Source: Chloroflexi bacterium OLB14 (GTDB lineage Bacteria > Chloroflexota > Anaerolineae > Anaerolineales > Villigracilaceae). Taken from it: a stretch of 56,642 nt of DNA. Made by a program: the position numbers and the translations under genes. The stretch lies in contig LMZR01000047.1 in assembly GCA_001567105.1 (NCBI GenBank), positions 1-56,642 of the forward strand. Direction: 5' to 3'. Below the pieces are notes generated by a model, which saw nothing but the letters and a program-made list of their open reading frames with translations, did no database searches and was not told the DNA's origin. Shown here piece after piece: positions 43,758 to 53,192 of the stretch. Position 1 is the stretch's first letter, and every line of letters begins with the position of its first letter.

Positions 43758-43776
43758 ATCTCTATATACTCCAAAG

Positions 43777-43782
43777 TATAAT
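43777..43782 (+). promoter_or_regulatory. -10 box of mutS2, leaderless type
   Basis: TATAAT is seven bases before the ATG at 43790. The longer frame starting at 43733 lies in the repeat and is not used. Confidence 0.55.
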
Positions 43783-43789
43783 TCATCAC

Positions 43790-46187
43790 ATGGATAGCAA
43801 GACGCTCAACGTACTCGAATACCCAAAGATATTGGAAAAACTAGCAGGCTTCTGTGATTTTTCCGCTTCGATGGAATTAGCCAGAAGTTTAGAACCAACT
43901 GATTCATATGAGTTGGCGATTTCGCGTTTAAGTGAAACAACCGAAGCGCGGAAAATTTTATCTTTGCAAAGTATGGGAATTGGCGCGGCGCATGATATTC
44001 GTCCGCAAGCGGATTTGGCGGCTCGTGGCGGCGTACTTGACCCATCCGCTTTGTTAGATGTGAAATCTACTTTAATCTCCTGCCGAGATTTGAAAAAGAA
44101 TTTTGACAAGAAAGAAAATGAATATCCAAAATTAAGTTTGATTGTGCAAGGTTTACCTGAAACGTATGGCATTGTAGATGCGATTACACGCGTGCTTTCA
44201 GAACGTGGCGAAGTATTAGATTCTGCTTCACCAAAATTAGCAGATATTCGCCGTAATTTAAGAATCGCTCAAGATCGTTTGATGAGTCGTTTGCAAAAAT
44301 ATGTCACCGATTCAAAAACTGTGCAAATGTTACAAGAACCTATCATCACCCAACGTGACGGACGTTATGTAATTCCGTTGCGAGCAGAATTCAAAGGACG
44401 AATCAAATCAATTGTGCATGATCAATCATCCAGTGGGGCGACATTATTTGTTGAGCCATTGCCAATTGTGGAAGCCAATAATGAAATTCGTGAATTGCAA
44501 TTAGCAGAACGAGATGAAGAAAGAAGAATCCTTGCTGAAGTTTCATCTTTAGTTGGTGAACACGCCAGCGAATTAAAATATGGTGTTGAAAATTTAGCAG
44601 TATTAGATTTAGCATTCGCAAAAGCAAAATATGCAGAAGAGTTAAGAGCCAGCGAGCCAGTAATCAGTGAACAGTTATCAGTGCGGGGTGATAAATCGTC
44701 AATCGTCAATCGTCAATTGTCAATTAAATTAATTCACGCTCGTCATCCATTATTAAATCCTGAACACGTTGTGCCTATTGATGTTGATCCACGCGAAGGC
44801 ACGCGCGCAATTGTTATCACAGGTCCAAACACAGGTGGTAAAACAGTTTCGTTAAAAACTGTTGGCTTATTAATTTTGATGGCGCAAAGTGGTTTGCATA
44901 TTCCTGCGCAAAGTGGTTCGCAATTGCCATGCTTTCATTCCGTCTATGCTGATATCGGTGATGAACAATCTATCGAGCAATCGCTTTCAACGTTTAGTGG
45001 TCACATCACCAACATCATTCGCATCTTAAAAGAAATTGATTATCGTTCGTTGGTTATTTTTGATGAACTCGGTTCAGGCACAGACCCGCAAGAAGGTGCT
45101 GCCATTGCTCGTGCAATTTTGAGTCACTTACTTGAAACAGGCGCTATGACTTTCGTTGCGACTCATTATCCCGAATTAAAAACTTTTGCACATTCGACAG
45201 AAGGTGTAGTCAATGCTTCTTTAGAATTTGATATAAAAAACGCTTCGCCCGACCTTCAAGTTGGTTCTTGGACTCCCAGGTCGGTCAAATGCTCTAGCCA
45301 TCGCTCAACGGCTGGGACTCTCGCAAAAGATTATCGAATCAGCCAGAGCGGAAATTAATCCGTTAGATTTACGCGCCGATAAATTATTAGATGATATTCG
45401 CAAAGAAAGAAACAGAACTTCACGCGAAAGAGAAAAGTTAGAAAAAGCTAGAAACAAACTTGAAAAACAAACTATCGAGTTAGAAAAACGACTTGAAAAA
45501 ATAGAAGATGAACGCCGTGATACGTTAGCCAAAGCCAGAGCCGAAGGTGAACTTGAAGTTGCTGTATTAAAAAGTAATATCGATTCATTGAAAAGTCAAT
45601 TAAAGAAAGCCAAACAACCGTTAACTGCTTTGAAAAATATTGAAGAGAAAATTGAAGAGATAGAAAATAAAACGACAAAACCTGTTGAACGTCAAAGGTC
45701 ACAGGTTGAAGGTCAATTACCAAAGTTGGGAGAGCGAGTAATCGTCAGCACGTTGAATGCCGAAGGTGTTGTAACAGCTATCAGCGAGTCTGATGCGGAG
45801 ATTCAAATCGGCACGATTCGTGTCAGAGCAAAAATGTCGGAGTTAATCAGAAAATCTAGTGAAGAGTTATCAGAAGGCAGTAAACAGAAAGTAGAAAGTA
45901 AAACATCATCCGTCGTCCATCGTCCATCGTCTTCATCTCCAGGCATGGAAGTTGATTTGCGCGGATTGATGAGCGAAGATGCTTTAGATAAAATGGAAAA
46001 ATATTTAGAGCAGGCTTATCTTTCGGGTTTGTTGTGGGTGCGGATTATTCACGGCAAGGGAACTGGAAAGTTGCGTCAAGCCGTGCGTGAGGCACTGCGC
46101 GGACATGCTTATATAAAATCTTTTGAAGAGGCTCGTGATAACGAAGGCGGTGAAGGTGTGACCGTTGCAAAGTTGAATGCAGTGTAG
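43790..46187 (+). CDS. mutS2: Endonuclease MutS2 (one frameshift, repeats in frame)
   Basis: DNA-binding ATPase with a C-terminal Smr nuclease; acts on recombination intermediates or on collided ribosomes. Walker A GPNTGGKT (345-352), Walker B DELGSGTDPQEGAA (425-438), a coiled coil (about 510-620), and Smr MEVDLRGLMSEDAL with HGKGTGKLR at the C-terminus. The frame breaks at CCC (45248-45250); with CC it reads PTFKLVLGLPGRSNALAIA. Repeats are translated at 290-312 (VISEQLSVRGDKSSIVNRQL) and before the Smr domain (KVESKTSSVVHRPSSSS). The TAG stop belongs to the GTAGGTCACG repeat at 46184. Total about 798 residues. Confidence 0.93.
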
Positions 46188-46248
46188 GTCACGCTTTTAG
46201 CGTGACTTATAAAATGAAATAAATTGTCACGTTATAAACGTGACCTAC
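46184..46248. repeat. GTAGGTCACGC...CGTGACCTAC repeat, overlapping the mutS2 stop
   Basis: Third copy. The first bases GTAG give the mutS2 stop codon TAG at 46185-46187. Confidence 0.85.
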
Positions 46249-46275
46249 GATATAATTAAAAAACAGGAGCCGACT

Positions 46276-46518
46276 ATGTCCATTGATGACGCAATTAAAA
46301 AGATGACAGACTTAATCAAAGCCGCCTGCGCCAGTGCGGATGTTAAAGCCGCCAAAATGTCGGATGAAGAAGCACGGCTTTCGGTTTATGCCCCAGCAGG
46401 TGATATGCAAAAAATTAAAGATGCTACCTTTCAACCTGCAATGGATTTGTTAAATACCGATGGCATGGATGTGCAAGTGTTTGTGTATGATAAAGATGCA
46501 CCACCATTGAAAGGTTAA
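46276..46518 (+). CDS. Small acidic protein, unknown
   Basis: 80 residues from the ATG at 46276, after ACAGGAG. Begins MSIDDAIKKMTDLIKAAC, contains KAAKMSDEEARLSVYAPAGD and ends VQVFVYDKDAPPLKG. Helix-strand alternation suggests a small alpha/beta fold. I do not recognise a family. The repeat upstream gives 12 extra codons in the same frame, which I excluded. A terminator follows four bases after the stop. Confidence 0.65.
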   Translation: MSIDDAIKKMTDLIKAACASADVKAAKMSDEEARLSVYAPAGDMQKIKDATFQPAMDLLNTDGMDVQVFVYDKDAPPLKG

Positions 46519-46521
46519 TTA

Positions 46522-46550
46522 AAGGGCGACATTTGTCGCCCTTTTTGTTT
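46522..46550 (+). terminator. Rho-independent terminator
   Basis: AAGGGCGAC / GTCGCCCTT with an ATTT loop, then TTTGTTTT. Confidence 0.82.
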
Positions 46551-46560
46551 TAAAGCATTT

Positions 46561-46630
46561 ACCACAGAGTACACAGAGACCACTGAGATTTTTAATTAAT
46601 CCTCTCTGTGTTCTTCGTGGTCTCTGTGGT
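46561..46630. repeat. ACCACAGAGTACACAGAG...CTCTGTGGT repeat
   Basis: Inverted repeat with arms ACCACAGAG and CTCTGTGGT at the convergent junction. The same kind of CTCTGTG motif appears inside the GT4 gene at 39216-39245. Confidence 0.75.
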
Positions 46631-46637
46631 GAAAAAA

Positions 46638-47595
46638 TTATTTACTTATCGCATAACGCCAAACAATATCTAATGCTTCTAAACCAGTTAGGCGATGAAT
46701 CTCTTGGGCTTCATTTGTTAAATAAATATCACCTTGTAATGAGCGGTCATCACGAGTGTATAAACCTCTATTGGGTAAATCTGAAAGTGCCGCCCAAAAA
46801 TTCCATAACGGTAAATCAAATTCTTGTGCCAGCAAATACATATCACGATTGATGCGATAATCTAACTCGCGATTATCCGCTTTGGTGGCGAGAATTGGAA
46901 CTACACCTTCATCAATCAACTGCCTGATAATTTTTCGTAAATATTCTGTATTACGCGATTCAAAATGTGAGCCGATTTGAATTATCACAAATGCTGGATT
47001 ATTAATCCGCAATTCACAATCCACAGGTGTTTCAGCAAATTCACAACCATATTCACCGCGATGCCATTGATCCCATAACAATGCACCAGGCGTTGTGCCA
47101 TCTTGCGCGGTTGGGCTTTCTCGATTAAACGAACCATAAAATTGATTCACAGTTTCTTGCAATTCAGGCGTGAGACTCAAAACTAAATTTTTCATCCGTT
47201 TCATACAAACCAAAAAACTCAGCAGGGCGTGCCTGACAATCCCCAAAAATCGAAAAGGCATTCGGATTATTCCCCAAGCTTTGACCATATTCATAAATAT
47301 TTTTTATAGTATCACTTGGCTCAGGCAAAATTGGTGACATCATCCATTCATTGGAGATAGGAGTTTTCGTTGGTGTATTAGATGAATCATCCGCTGTTGA
47401 ACTTGGCTCCACAGTAGATTTGATTATTTGCGTTTCAGTCACCATCACTTGGCTTTGCGTAACAGAATCATAATTTGGCGTGGGAATGGGTCGAGATGGC
47501 GTGTTTGTTGGGGAAGTGGTTGGTGTCATTGCTTGTGGTTGGCAGGAGGTTAGGAAGATGAAAATAAACAGGATAATTGCTTTTGAAAATTTCAT
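46638..47595 (-). CDS. SGNH-hydrolase-like lipoprotein (one frameshift)
   Basis: About 318 residues when joined at a five-base run (47188-47192; with four, DENLVLSLTPELQ). Signal peptide with lipobox FLTSCQ (about 13-18), then a Thr/Pro/Ser linker. The catalytic part has IFGDCQARP where a GDS motif is expected (Cys in place of Ser), a middle PAFVIIQIGSHFE block, and LTNEAQEIHRLTGLEAL near the end. This arrangement resembles the SGNH fold but the catalytic residues are not convincing; it may be a binding protein. Outer face of the membrane. Confidence 0.65.
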
Positions 47596-47659
47596 AGATT
47601 GAATCGTAACATAATCATCACACAACCCACTAATTTATGCTAGACTCAACAAAACTGAC

Positions 47660-47742
47660 CACTGATTACTGATCACTGACTACTAGACCATTTAGACCAA
47701 TAAGACCAATAAGACCAATCCGACCATTAGGACTAACAAGAC
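47660..47742. repeat. CTGATTACTGATCACTGA and AGACCAATA tandem repeats
   Basis: 47655-47683 consists of ACTGATTACTGATCACTG units; 47684-47742 is a tandem of roughly ten-base AGACCAATA units. They lie directly before the ATG of the carboxylase gene, where a ribosome binding site would be expected. Confidence 0.75.
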
Positions 47743-47748
47743 TAAAAA

Positions 47749-49371
47749 ATGGAAACCCTCTCATCCACCATCAACCCACAAACCCCAGAATATAAATCCA
47801 ATGCTGAGCATAATCGTGCACTTGCGAAAGAACTAAAAGAAAGACTCAAAACTATTCACGAAGGCGGCGGAGAAAAATATCGCAAACGTCACGAAGAGCA
47901 AGGCAAATTATTTGTGCGTGAAAGAATTGAAAGATTATTAGATATTAATTCTCCATTCCTTGAATGTTCTGCTTTAGCTGCATACAAACTTTATGATGAT
48001 GATTCACCCAGTGCTGGAATCATCACAGGTATTGGACGAGTTGCAAATCGTGAAGTGATGATTGTCGCCAACGATGCTACTGTTAAAGGTGGTTCATATT
48101 TTCCATTAACTGTCAAAAAACATTTACGCGCTCAACAAATTGCCGAAGAGAATCATTTACCATGTTTATATCTGGTTGATTCAGGTGGCGCGAATTTACC
48201 TTTTCAAGATGAAGTCTTTCCCGATGCGCATCACTTCGGCAGAATTTTTTATAACCAAGCCAGAATGTCTGCCAAAAAAATTCCGCAAATTGCGGCAGTG
48301 ATGGGTTCGTGTACTGCGGGTGGCGCGTATGTGCCTGCGATGAGTGATGAAGCAATTATCGTCAAAGGTGCTGGCACAATTTTTTTGGGTGGTCCACCAC
48401 TCGTCAAAGCCGCAACTGGGGAGGATGTGACGGCTGAAGAATTAGGCGGCGCAGATGTCCACACGCGCAGAAGCGGAGTCGCTGATCATTTTGCAGAAGA
48501 TGATGATCATGCTATCGAGATGTTAAGAAGCATCGTCGAGACTCTTCCTCGTGGACATCAACATACGCATCTTTCCGCGCTGGAAGTTGTTCCTCCTGAG
48601 GAGCCTTTGTATTCGGCTGACGAATTATACGGCGTGCTTCCGCGCAACTCGAAAGAATCATTTGATATTCGTGAAATCATCGCGCGTATTGTAGATGGCA
48701 GTAAATTCCGCGAGTTCAAAGCACGTTATGGCACAACATTAGTGTGTGGATTTGCTCGCATACATGGTTATCCTGTTGGCATCATTGCAAACAACGGAGT
48801 TTTATTTAGCGAATCTGCATTGAAAGGGACTCACTTCATCGAGTTATGTGACCAACGTGGAATCCCATTGATATTTTTACAAAACATCACAGGCTTTATG
48901 GTGGGCAAAGAATATGAAACAGGTGGCATTGCTAAAGATGGTGCCAAGATGGTTCATGCTGTTGCAACGACTCGCGTTCCAAAATTAACTTTGGTGATTG
49001 GTGGTTCATTTGGTGCAGGCAATTATGCAATGGCTGGGCGTGCCTATGGCTCACGCTTTTTATGGATGTGGCCCAATGCCAGAATTAGTGTCATGGGCGG
49101 GGAACAAGCCGCCAATGTTTTATTAACTATCAAACAAGATCAACTTATCAGAGAAGGCAAACCAACTCTCAGCGAAAAAGAAGCGGAAGAGTTCAAACGT
49201 CCGCTGTTAGAAAAATATGAACGTGAAGGCAGTCCCTATCATTCCACCGCTCGTTTATGGGATGACGGAATCATTGACCCTGTTGATTCACGTCAAGTGT
49301 TAGGCTTGGCGTTATCAGTTGTGTTGAATTCACCAGCCGAAGAACGAAGCTTTGGCGTTTTCAGAATGTAG
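47749..49371 (+). CDS. Methylcrotonyl-CoA carboxylase-type beta subunit
   Basis: Carboxyltransferase subunit of a biotin-dependent acyl-CoA carboxylase, 540 residues. [25 protein letters not shown]-like [35 protein letters not shown] and [18 protein letters not shown] identify the MCC-like branch (leucine degradation) rather than the propionyl-CoA type. The C-terminal half has the second crotonase-like domain with [15 protein letters not shown] and [16 protein letters not shown]. Its biotin carboxylase partner is 2.2 kb downstream. No ribosome binding site is seen. Confidence 0.93.
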   Translation: METLSSTINPQTPEYKSNAEHNRALAKELKERLKTIHEGGGEKYRKRHEEQGKLFVRERIERLLDINSPFLECSALAAYKLYDDDSPSAGIITGIGRVANREVMIVANDATVKGGSYFPLTVKKHLRAQQIAEENHLPCLYLVDSGGANLPFQDEVFPDAHHFGRIFYNQARMSAKKIPQIAAVMGSCTAGGAYVPAMSDEAIIVKGAGTIFLGGPPLVKAATGEDVTAEELGGADVHTRRSGVADHFAEDDDHAIEMLRSIVETLPRGHQHTHLSALEVVPPEEPLYSADELYGVLPRNSKESFDIREIIARIVDGSKFREFKARYGTTLVCGFARIHGYPVGIIANNGVLFSESALKGTHFIELCDQRGIPLIFLQNITGFMVGKEYETGGIAKDGAKMVHAVATTRVPKLTLVIGGSFGAGNYAMAGRAYGSRFLWMWPNARISVMGGEQAANVLLTIKQDQLIREGKPTLSEKEAEEFKRPLLEKYEREGSPYHSTARLWDDGIIDPVDSRQVLGLALSVVLNSPAEERSFGVFRM

Positions 49372-49378
49372 TTAAATC

Positions 49379-49460
49379 GGTGGTCGAGTAGGCTTGAGCG
49401 TAGCGAAAGCCATATCGAGACCACAAATAGAAAGTGGAAAGTAGCGAGTAGGAAGTGAGG
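49379..49460. repeat. GGTGGTCGAG hairpin plus GAAAGTGGAAAGTAG repeat
   Basis: 49379-49424 is a hairpin copy; 49428-49460 is a GAAAGTGGAAAGTAGC-type short repeat. Between MCC beta and the four-helix protein. Confidence 0.75.
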
Positions 49461-49464
49461 CTTA

Positions 49465-49945
49465 ATGAATTATCACGAGTGGATGAAAACTGTTCCCGAA
49501 GAAATTACACAAGACCCGCTTTGGAATTTAGATGTATATCGTCTTGGTTTTTTTTATTGGAGACATTACTTGGGACGATACAGAAAGCTTAAGAAAAAAT
49601 CCATCTACACTAGATGCTTCTGATCAAATTCGCCGTTCACTAGATTCTATCAGCGCAAATATTGCGGAGGGATATTCTCGCTCTACTGGAAAAGATAAAG
49701 CTCGCTATTTTGAATATTCACTTGGTGAAGCAAGAGAAGCACGAGACCGTATTTACAAAGCCCGTCGAGCTTTAAAATCTGAAGTTGTTTTACATCGAAT
49801 GAAAGTATTAACACAAATTATAAAAATCTTAAACGTTTTTGTTCCCACTCAACGCAAGAAAGGGATTCGAGAAGAAAAGGCTTTATATTTAACATTATCA
49901 GAATTTGAAAACGAAATTATCCATTCCACAATCCCACAATCATAA
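49465..49945 (+). CDS. Four-helix bundle protein (S23/TIGR02436 type), one frameshift
   Basis: About 159 residues with a start at 49465 (MNYHEWMKTVPEEITQDP) if one T is removed from the eight-base run at 49548-49555; as printed, the frame starts at 49532. Motifs WNLDVYRLGFFIGD and RRSLDSISANIAEGYSR, then DKARYFEYSLGEAREARDRIYKARR, are the family core. Members occur in 23S rRNA intervening sequences and elsewhere; function unclear. It interrupts the carboxylase cluster. Confidence 0.82.
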
Positions 49946-49974
49946 AATCCACTTTCCACTTTCTAGGATAACTC

Positions 49975-50457
49975 ATGTCTCACCAAGATTCTTCCCCTCA
50001 TCATTTTCTTGCGCAATTATCAGGCAATTGGACTGGTAATAGTAAGTTGTGGCTCGAACCAGACAAACTCGCTGATGATGCTCCCATTGCAGGGACAATT
50101 CAAATCGTTTTAGATGGACGCTTTGCATTATTTTTATATCAATCATCTATTCAAGGCGAAGCACAACATGGCATGTTTACGTTTGGATTTAACACCACGT
50201 CCAATCAATACGAAGCCAGTTGGGTAGATTCGTTTCATAACAACACAGCTATTATGTTTTGTATTGGTGATGAAAAAGAAAATGGATTTCAAGTATTAGG
50301 CAGTTATCCTGACCCCACAGGTGGACCCGATTGGAATTGGCGCACCGAAGTAGAATTGATTGATGCGAATTATTTGACCATCACTGCTTATAACATCACA
50401 CCTGAAGGTGAAGAAGCCAAAGCGATAGAGATGACTTTGACGAAAGTGAAAAAATAA
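49975..50457 (+). CDS. DUF1579 protein
   Basis: 160 residues, beta-barrel-like. FLAQLSGNWTGNSKLWLEP, GTIQIVLDGRFALFLYQSS, GMFTFGFNTTSNQYEASWVDSF and ITAYNITPEG are typical DUF1579 strands. No catalytic residues are known. GGATAACTC before the start is a weak ribosome binding site. It lies between the two carboxylase subunit genes without an obvious link. Confidence 0.85.
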   Translation: MSHQDSSPHHFLAQLSGNWTGNSKLWLEPDKLADDAPIAGTIQIVLDGRFALFLYQSSIQGEAQHGMFTFGFNTTSNQYEASWVDSFHNNTAIMFCIGDEKENGFQVLGSYPDPTGGPDWNWRTEVELIDANYLTITAYNITPEGEEAKAIEMTLTKVKK

Positions 50458-50468
50458 CTATACAAAAT

Positions 50469-50560
50469 GTCGTTGCGAGGAGGGTGTTCTTCCCGACAAA
50501 GCAACCTCATGTTTAAGGAGATTGCTTCGCCACAAGAACAAGAGCGTGGCTCGCAACGAC
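50469..50560. repeat. GTCGTTGCGAGGAGG...CGCAACGAC repeat
   Basis: Inverted ends GTCGTTGCGAG and CTCGCAACGAC with AGCAACCTC...GGAGATTGCTTCG between. The second copy, CGTCATTGCGAGGAG, lies at 53089-53183. Confidence 0.85.
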
Positions 50561-50580
50561 ATAATCATCATGGAGACTAA

Positions 50581-51594
50581 ATGAAAATCCTCATCATCGG
50601 TGGCACGCGTTTTTTTGGACGACATCTTGTTAATTCAGCCCGCGCGCGCGGACATGAAGTCACTTTATTTAATCGTGGCAAAACGAACCCCGATTTATTT
50701 CGTAATGTCGAAACCATTCATGGTGATAGAGAAAAAGATTTGCATCAACTTGAGGGCGCTGTCCTGAGCGAGTCGAAAGGCACATGGGATGCAGTCATTG
50801 ATACATGCGGATATTTTCCACGCATGGTTAAATTATCTGCTGAATTTTTCAAACCCAAAACAGAAAAATATGTTTTCATCTCTAGCATTTCGGTTTATGC
50901 AAACTTTGCAAAAATTGGCATCAATGAAAGCGACCCTGTTGCAAAACTTGAAGATGAAAGCATAGAAGAAGTGACAGGCGAAACGTATGGCGCGTTGAAA
51001 GCCTTATGTGAAAAAACTGTGCAAGAAATTTTAGGCATCGATTCACTTATCATTCGCCCTGGTCTTATCGTTGGTCCACATGACCCAACAGATCGTTTCA
51101 CCTATTGGGTCAAACGTGTTGCTGAAGGTGGAGAAATTCTCGCCCCCGATAGACCCGAAGTGTTAACTCAAATCATTGATGTGCGTGATTTAGCCGATTT
51201 TATTTTGACGTTAATCGAAAATGATGTTTCAGGTGTGTTCAATGCCACAGGTCCCGCTACACCACTTTCATTTGGTTTGTTGCTTGATACTTGTAAACTC
51301 ATCAGTGGGAGTGATGCAAAATTCAAATGGGCAAATTTAGATTTCATCAATCAAAATCAAATTGCACCATGGAGTGATTTACCTGCTTATCTTCCAGATG
51401 TTGCTGATGATGCAGGTTTTGCACAGGTAGATATTTCTAAAGCCATGAATGCAGGTCTTAAATTTTCTACACTTGAAAATACAATCAAAGATACACTGAC
51501 GTGGATTAATGAACTTCCAAATGATTATCAAATGAAAGCAGGCTTGAAACCCGAACGTGAAAAAGAATTATTGGGAAAACTAAATGTTCAATAA
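50581..51594 (+). CDS. NAD-dependent epimerase/dehydratase (extended SDR)
   Basis: 337 residues. Rossmann motif IIGGTRFFGRHLV (5-17), the strand-4 motif FISSISVYAN and YGALKALCEK (YxxxK). Substrate probably a nucleotide sugar or cinnamoyl-type compound. Residues 60-67 (AVLSESKG) come from 50758-50781, CTGTCCTGAGCGAGTCG, a known type of bacterial interspersed repeat, placed in frame before WDAVIDTCGYF. Its last 11 bases overlap the biotin carboxylase start. Confidence 0.87.
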   Translation: MKILIIGGTRFFGRHLVNSARARGHEVTLFNRGKTNPDLFRNVETIHGDREKDLHQLEGAVLSESKGTWDAVIDTCGYFPRMVKLSAEFFKPKTEKYVFISSISVYANFAKIGINESDPVAKLEDESIEEVTGETYGALKALCEKTVQEILGIDSLIIRPGLIVGPHDPTDRFTYWVKRVAEGGEILAPDRPEVLTQIIDVRDLADFILTLIENDVSGVFNATGPATPLSFGLLLDTCKLISGSDAKFKWANLDFINQNQIAPWSDLPAYLPDVADDAGFAQVDISKAMNAGLKFSTLENTIKDTLTWINELPNDYQMKAGLKPEREKELLGKLNVQ

Positions 51595-53083
51595 AATTTT
51601 AATTGCAAACAGAGGTGAAATTGCAATTCGCATTATGCGTGCTTGCAAAGAACTTGGTATAAAAACTGTAGCAGTCTATTCCGATGCCGATGCAAACAGT
51701 CAACATGTTCAATTCGCAGATGAAGCGTTTCATCTCGGCGATTCGGCTCCCAAAGAATCATATCTAAATATTGATAAATTAATTTCTGCCGCCATGCAAA
51801 CAAAATCAGATGCGATTCATCCTGGCTACGGATTTTTATCCGAAAACGCTTCATTCGCAAGTGCAGTTGATTCTGCTCATTTGACTTTTATCGGTCCCTC
51901 AGCCGATTCGATTCGCGCCATGGGCGATAAAGCACAATCAAAAATTTTGATGAAAAAAGCAGGCGTGCCAACTGTGCCAGGTTTTGAAGGTTTAGAAAGT
52001 GAAAAAGATTTTAGTAAAGCCGCTAAAGAAATTGGTTATCCAGTTTTGGTTAAAGCTTCAGCAGGTGGTGGGGGAAAAGGCATGAGAGTAGTTAATGAAG
52101 AAAGCGAATTAAGTGAAGCCATTCAAGCCGCCAAACGTGAAGCCTTAAATTCATTTGGTGATGAAAGATTATTAATCGAAAAATATATTGCTAATGGACA
52201 TCATATTGAGATTCAAGTCTTTGGTGATAAACACGGCAATTTGATTCACTTGTTTGAACGTGAGTGTTCGGTGCAACGTAGGCATCAAAAAATAATTGAA
52301 GAATCACCTTCAATTTTGTTAACACCAGAATTAAGAAACAAAATGGGTGAAGCCGCAGTGAAAGCCGCCAAAGCAGTGAATTACTTTAACGCAGGCACTA
52401 TCGAATTTATTTTTGACCCACAACATTCTACATTTTACTTTTTAGAAATGAACACTCGTTTGCAAGTTGAACATCCTGTCACAGAACTTGTAACTGGTAT
52501 TGATTTAGCCCAATGGCAAATTAGAATTGCAGCGGGTGAAAAATTCCCATTCACGCAAACTGATTTTATGCAACGAGGTCATGCTATTGAATGTCGTATT
52601 TATGCCGAAGACCCATCTAATGGATTTTTACCTAGCACAGGAAAATTATTACAATTCATCGAGCCACACGCACCAGGCATAAGAGTTGATGCAGGTTTTG
52701 CCAAAGGTGATGAGGTCACTCATTTTTATGATCCATTGTTAGCCAAGTTAATTGTTTATGCTGAAAATCGTCAGTCTGCTATTCAAAAAATGCAACATGC
52801 TCTCAAAGATTTTATTGTGCATGGCGTTGTGACCAACATTGATTACATGCAAGCCGTTTTAGCACACGAAGATTTTGCCAATGGCAAAATATCAACCAGA
52901 TGGGTTGATACAATTATGGAATCTAATGGCTTGTCGTTTGATATGCACAAGCAATCTTCTGCACTCCAAATCATCTCTGCCGCACTTGCAGATTTTGTAT
53001 TTGTAAATCAATCACAAAGCGTAAATCAAAATGAAACTGATCCATTTAGCCCGTGGAAGAAAATAAATAATTTTAGGAATTGA
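51584..53083 (+). CDS. Biotin carboxylase subunit (MCC alpha, N-terminal part)
   Basis: 499 residues. ATP-grasp biotin carboxylase: IANRGEIAIRIMRACKELG, HPGYGFLSENASFA, KASAGGGGKGMRVV, ERECSVQRRHQKIIEE, EMNTRLQVEHPVTE and EDPSNGFLPSTG. Usually MCC alpha is one chain of about 650 residues with the biotin domain at its C-terminus. Here it ends at FSPWKKINNF, and the biotin domain is a separate gene 109 bases downstream, with a repeat (53089-53183) in the gap. Sum of the two lengths is 655. Confidence 0.93.
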   Translation: MFNKILIANRGEIAIRIMRACKELGIKTVAVYSDADANSQHVQFADEAFHLGDSAPKESYLNIDKLISAAMQTKSDAIHPGYGFLSENASFASAVDSAHLTFIGPSADSIRAMGDKAQSKILMKKAGVPTVPGFEGLESEKDFSKAAKEIGYPVLVKASAGGGGKGMRVVNEESELSEAIQAAKREALNSFGDERLLIEKYIANGHHIEIQVFGDKHGNLIHLFERECSVQRRHQKIIEESPSILLTPELRNKMGEAAVKAAKAVNYFNAGTIEFIFDPQHSTFYFLEMNTRLQVEHPVTELVTGIDLAQWQIRIAAGEKFPFTQTDFMQRGHAIECRIYAEDPSNGFLPSTGKLLQFIEPHAPGIRVDAGFAKGDEVTHFYDPLLAKLIVYAENRQSAIQKMQHALKDFIVHGVVTNIDYMQAVLAHEDFANGKISTRWVDTIMESNGLSFDMHKQSSALQIISAALADFVFVNQSQSVNQNETDPFSPWKKINNFRN

Positions 53084-53088
53084 CACAT

Positions 53089-53183
53089 CCGTCATTGCGA
53101 GGAGTGCTTTAGCACGCCGAAGCAATCTCCTGCAACTATGGGATTACTTCGGACAAAGAGCAAGAGCGTCCTCGCAATGACGG
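53089..53183. repeat. CCGTCATTGCGAGGAG...CTCGCAATGACGG repeat
   Basis: Inverted ends CCGTCATTGCGAG / CTCGCAATGACGG with ACGCCGAAGCAATCTCC between. It separates biotin carboxylase and biotin carrier genes. Confidence 0.85.
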
Positions 53184-53192
53184 AATAATAAA

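Noticed and set aside
43733..43789. N-terminal extension of mutS2
   Set aside because: Encoded by the GTAGGTCACG repeat; the conserved N-terminus starts at 43790 after a TATAAT.
49465..49945. rRNA intervening sequence because of the S23-like protein
   Set aside because: No rRNA sequence around it; free-standing copies of this family are common.
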